Assembly: GCA_903914985.1 (NCBI GenBank)
Contig: CAIWRE010000259.1
Coordinates: forward strand, 1-8,106
From: an uncultured beta proteobacterium
Lineage (GTDB): Bacteria > Pseudomonadota > Gammaproteobacteria > Burkholderiales > Burkholderiaceae_C
Direction: 5' to 3'
Length of the DNA: 8,106 nt
The stretch's first letter is position 1; every line of letters starts with the position of its first letter. The translations under genes and the position numbers were made by a program. The notes below the pieces were generated by a model, which had not been told where the DNA came from, did no database searches, and worked only from the letters and a program-made list of their open reading frames with translations. Positions 6,020 through 8,106 of this stretch are shown piece by piece.

Positions 6020-6609
6020 AAGGCGCTATTTTCTACCAAACGCCGCAAAGCGTCGGTGTTACCCCGCGGGCTGCGGCCCCGGGCGTCAGGCTGCAGCGCG
6101 CCGCGCAGGTCGTCGAGGTCATAGACCAGCAGGTGCAGGCCAATGTGTTCCTGTAGCGCCGCGCACCGCACGTGCACGCTGAGTGCATCGACCATCCTGC
6201 CCTGAAAGCCCGGTACCGAACGCGCCTCAAACCGGATGCCCATGTCAATCAGAGCAATTTCAGCCGCCTTGGAATCTTCACAAAACAGCTGCAGATAAAT
6301 GTCGGAGTGGCGTGTTGCTGTTCCGTGCCACACCGCCCCGGCCACATGCGGCCGGAAACGCACTAACCGCTCCATCCAACCCAATGCCAATTCCCGCAAG
6401 GCCTGCAATTCTTCGGGCTGGGTGTCTGCGCAAAAAATGGCGATGTACTCTTCGACCGCCAGTTCCAGCTCCTGGTTGTCGGGCAGGCCACCGCGCTGCC
6501 CCGTGCCCAGTTGTTTGGCTGCGCGTCGCTTGGCGGAACCAAAGTCCAGGCCTTCTTCCACGACCAATCGGGCCGCGATGGCGGTGATTTCCTGTTTGTA
6601 ACTGTCCAT
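6016..6609 (-). CDS. Conserved hypothetical protein, possible degenerate nucleotidyltransferase fold
   Basis: I do not recognise a characterised family for this 197-residue protein. It is predicted to be soluble, with no signal peptide or membrane helix. Residues 1-80 look helical and charged (MDSYKQEITAIAARLVVEEG...). The centre contains RPHVAGAVWHGTATRHSDI (86-104) followed by YLQLFCED, which faintly recalls the G-[GS]-x(n)-D-x-D loop of the polymerase-beta-type nucleotidyltransferase superfamily, although the second glycine/serine and the paired aspartates are not properly conserved. The C-terminus has an acidic patch (LVYDLDDLRGAL) and a basic, Pro/Gly-rich tail. It is divergent from mpl across 58 bp and overlaps the tlpA-like gene by 4 nt. 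A gene of this kind sits beside mpl in other beta-proteobacteria as I recall, which argues for a real gene. No clear ribosome binding site precedes the ATG. Confidence 0.75.
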   Translation of the reverse strand: MDSYKQEITAIAARLVVEEGLDFGSAKRRAAKQLGTGQRGGLPDNQELELAVEEYIAIFCADTQPEELQALRELALGWMERLVRFRPHVAGAVWHGTATRHSDIYLQLFCEDSKAAEIALIDMGIRFEARSVPGFQGRMVDALSVHVRCAALQEHIGLHLLVYDLDDLRGALQPDARGRSPRGNTDALRRLVENSAL

Positions 6610-6667
6610 GCCCGGATTGTGCCGTCGTGCGGCAAGGTGCAGCCTAACGCGCCGCTAAACTCTTGCG

Positions 6668-7945
6668 ATGCATATTCATATATTGGGCATTTGCGGCACC
6701 TTCATGGGGGGGCTGGCGGCGCTGGCGCGCGAGGCCGGGCACCGGGTCACCGGCTGCGACGCGGGCGTCTATCCGCCCATGAGCGACCAGTTGCGTGCTT
6801 TGGGCATCGACTTGATCGAAGGCTTTGGCGCCGAGCAGTTGGCACTCCAACCGGACGTATTTGTCGTCGGCAACACCGTCAGCCGCAGCCGTTTGGACAA
6901 TGGCACCGCGAAATTCCCCTTGATTGAGGCGATTTTGGACGCAGGCGCGCCGTACACCAGCGGGCCGCAGTGGCTGGCAGAGCACGTGCTGCAGGGGCGC
7001 CATGTGTTGGCTGTGGCCGGCACCCACGGCAAAACCACGACCACGGCCATGTTGACCTGGATTTTGGAAAGCGCAGGGCTTCAACCCGGCTTTTTGGTCG
7101 GCGGCGTGCCCTTGAACTTTGGCGTGTCAGCCCGCCTGGGACAGGGCCAGCCCTTTGTGATCGAGGCGGACGAATACGACACAGCGTTTTTTGACAAGCG
7201 TAGCAAGTTTGTGCATTACCGCCCGCGCACCGCGGTGCTCAACAACCTCGAGTTCGATCACGCCGACATTTTTGACAATCTGGCGGCGATCGAACGCCAG
7301 TTCCACCACCTGGTGCGCACCGTGCCGTCCACCGGGCGCATTGTGGTTAACGGTTTGGAAGAAAGCCTGTCCCGGGTGCTGCACCAGGGTTGCTGGAGCG
7401 AGGTACGCAGTTTTGGCGCGGCGGTGAGCGATTTCAGCGCATTGGGGGAGCCCCACGATTTCGACGTGCTGCAAGGTGGCAAAACGGTGGCGCATGTGCA
7501 ATGGGCACTGACGGGCGTGCACAACCAACTCAATGCCTTGGCTGCCATTGCCGCGGCCGAGCACGTGGGTGTGGCGCCTGCTGACGCGGCCTTAGCGCTG
7601 GCCCGCTTTGAGAACGTCAAGCGCCGAATGGAAGTGCGAGCCAGCGTTGTCTTGGCGGAACCGCCCCACGGCGCGCCTGTGACGATTTACGACGACTTCG
7701 CCCATCACCCGACCGCCATTCGCACCACGGTCAATGGACTGCGGCGCAAAGTGGGCGGCGCGCGCATCCTGGCGGTGTTTGAGCCGCGCTCCAACACCAT
7801 GAAGCTGGGCACGATGAAGGCGCAGTTGCCCTGGAGCCTGGAGGAGGCGGACCTGGCGTTTTGCCACGCAAAACATTGCGCACCGTATTGCGGGAGAGGT
7901 CGAGTATCTTGCATATCTCCCTTGTTTTCAACCCCTTTTCCTTGA
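6668..7945 (+). CDS. mpl: UDP-MurNAc:L-Ala-gamma-D-Glu-meso-DAP ligase (Mpl), C-terminus lost
   Basis: Mpl attaches recovered murein tripeptide to UDP-N-acetylmuramate in peptidoglycan recycling in the cytoplasm; it is a Mur-ligase paralogue of MurC. Visible features are the N-terminal nucleotide-fold loop GICGTFMGG (8-16), the ATP-binding loop AGTHGKTTT (117-125), the Mpl-type segments GGVPLNFGVSARLG, EADEYDTAFFDKRSKFVHY and NNLEFDHADIFD, and the C-terminal domain start YDDFAHHPTAI and FEPRSNTMKLGTM. Family similarity stops at ADLAFCH (residue 400, nt 7865-7867); the remaining 25 codons to the stop at 7943-7945 are unrelated and are antisense to a transposase fragment. Mpl is normally about 455-460 residues, so 55-60 C-terminal residues are missing and the protein is probably inactive. 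The ATG gives the canonical MHIHILGICG start; no Shine-Dalgarno precedes it. Confidence 0.9.
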   Translation: MHIHILGICGTFMGGLAALAREAGHRVTGCDAGVYPPMSDQLRALGIDLIEGFGAEQLALQPDVFVVGNTVSRSRLDNGTAKFPLIEAILDAGAPYTSGPQWLAEHVLQGRHVLAVAGTHGKTTTTAMLTWILESAGLQPGFLVGGVPLNFGVSARLGQGQPFVIEADEYDTAFFDKRSKFVHYRPRTAVLNNLEFDHADIFDNLAAIERQFHHLVRTVPSTGRIVVNGLEESLSRVLHQGCWSEVRSFGAAVSDFSALGEPHDFDVLQGGKTVAHVQWALTGVHNQLNALAAIAAAEHVGVAPADAALALARFENVKRRMEVRASVVLAEPPHGAPVTIYDDFAHHPTAIRTTVNGLRRKVGGARILAVFEPRSNTMKLGTMKAQLPWSLEEADLAFCHAKHCAPYCGRGRVSCISPLFSTPFP

Positions 7946-7982
7946 GCGTCTGTATCGCTTGCCGAATCTCTTCCGTAATCAT
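7731..7982 (-). pseudogene. IS21-family transposase (IstA-like), N-terminal fragment only
   Basis: The frame starts at the ATG 7982-7980, 8 nt after a near-perfect ribosome binding site. The first ~41 residues (MITEEIRQAIQTLKEKG..., then KTREICKILDLSRNTVRNVL) form a typical helix-turn-helix: helix about 4-16, helix about 20-27, recognition helix about 30-39. This resembles the N-terminus of IS21-type IstA transposases (HTH of the resolvase/Tc3 kind, ...SxNTVRxxL). After residue ~39-41 (nt 7860-7868) the frame runs on to 7731, but that part is only the antisense of mpl, rich in Pro and Ser, and not transposase. The DDE catalytic domain and any istB are absent. It cannot encode a working transposase. 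IS21 is the best guess; other HTH-bearing transposases are possible. Confidence 0.65.
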
Positions 7983-8106
7983 AGACGTGTATCACCTCCG
8001 CAATTTCAGCTTGCAGTTCCGAGAACTGGGACTGTGCTTTTGCCAGCGCTTGTTGCATGTCAACGCGTTCCTCTTTGGATTGGCCAGGGTAGAACACCTT
8101 GTTCGC
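7866..8106 (-). mobile_element. Partial insertion-sequence DNA at the right edge of the window
   Basis: From about 7866 the sequence no longer matches mpl and becomes visibly less GC-rich, with T- and A-rich stretches unlike the mpl codon pattern. It carries the start of an IstA-like gene and about 124 bp upstream of it. No terminal inverted repeat or target duplication could be recognised; the left boundary lies inside the transposase coding sequence, so this is not a clean end of an element. The right boundary is outside the window. The 124 bp upstream of the transposase start are open in another frame that begins beyond the edge. Confidence 0.55.
7991..7999 (-). promoter_or_regulatory. Strong ribosome binding site of the transposase fragment
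   Basis: On the minus strand GGAGGTGAT is followed by 8 nt and then ATG at 7982. This matches the 16S rRNA anti-Shine-Dalgarno over nine bases and is the best ribosome binding site in the window. It strongly supports ATG 7982 as a true start. Confidence 0.8.

Noticed and set aside
6610..6667. Promoter pair for the divergent mpl and 6016-6609 genes
   Set aside because: The 58-bp gap must hold both start regions, but I found no -35/-10 pair with acceptable match and spacing, only weak hexamers and a 5-bp inverted repeat.

Overview
The window looks like chromosomal DNA of a beta-proteobacterium, most likely Burkholderiales and probably a Comamonadaceae relative (Rhodoferax/Polaromonas-like). 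The reasons are the protein sequences themselves (a Burkholderiales-type NrdB and an Ala/Lys/Pro-rich H1-like protein), the fairly high GC content, and a gene order I know from that group: nrdB, H1-like, DUF3426, prmA, accC, accB, tlpA, a small conserved hypothetical, mpl. The species cannot be named from this sequence alone.

Layout: (1) 1-978 (+) is the 3' part of nrdB, whose 5' end lies outside the window. (2) 979-1140 is a spacer with two dyad symmetries. It precedes a low-complexity histone H1-like gene (1141-1710, +), which ends at a clear intrinsic terminator (1731-1766). (3) 1786-5296 (-) is one co-directional cluster read as accB-accC-prmA-DUF3426: biotin carboxyl carrier protein, biotin carboxylase, ribosomal protein L11 methyltransferase and a zinc-ribbon membrane protein. 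Spacing is 8-41 nt, and a good sigma-70-type promoter lies at 5411-5440. (4) 5444-6609 (-) is a two-gene unit: a conserved hypothetical that overlaps a membrane-anchored TlpA-like thioredoxin by 4 nt. (5) 6668 onward (+) is mpl, the peptidoglycan-recycling ligase, divergent from the previous unit across 58 bp.

Most of the window is housekeeping: deoxynucleotide synthesis, nucleoid structure, the first step of fatty acid synthesis, ribosomal protein modification, extracytoplasmic thiol chemistry and murein recycling. The exception is the right edge. The mpl reading frame loses its family sequence at about residue 400 (near nt 7867), roughly 55-60 residues short of normal length. What follows is less GC-rich DNA carrying, on the opposite strand, a strong ribosome binding site and the first ~40 residues of an IS21/IstA-like helix-turn-helix transposase. 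The transposase is cut off exactly where mpl is cut off. This is either a real rearrangement (insertion followed by deletion) that inactivates mpl, or a chimeric assembly join at a mobile-element repeat.

I saw no tRNA, rRNA, CRISPR array, phage module, defence system or evident new system. The junction, the repeat-rich H1-like gene, the uncharacterised gene beside tlpA/mpl and several dyads near promoters or 5' leaders are the items worth a second look.
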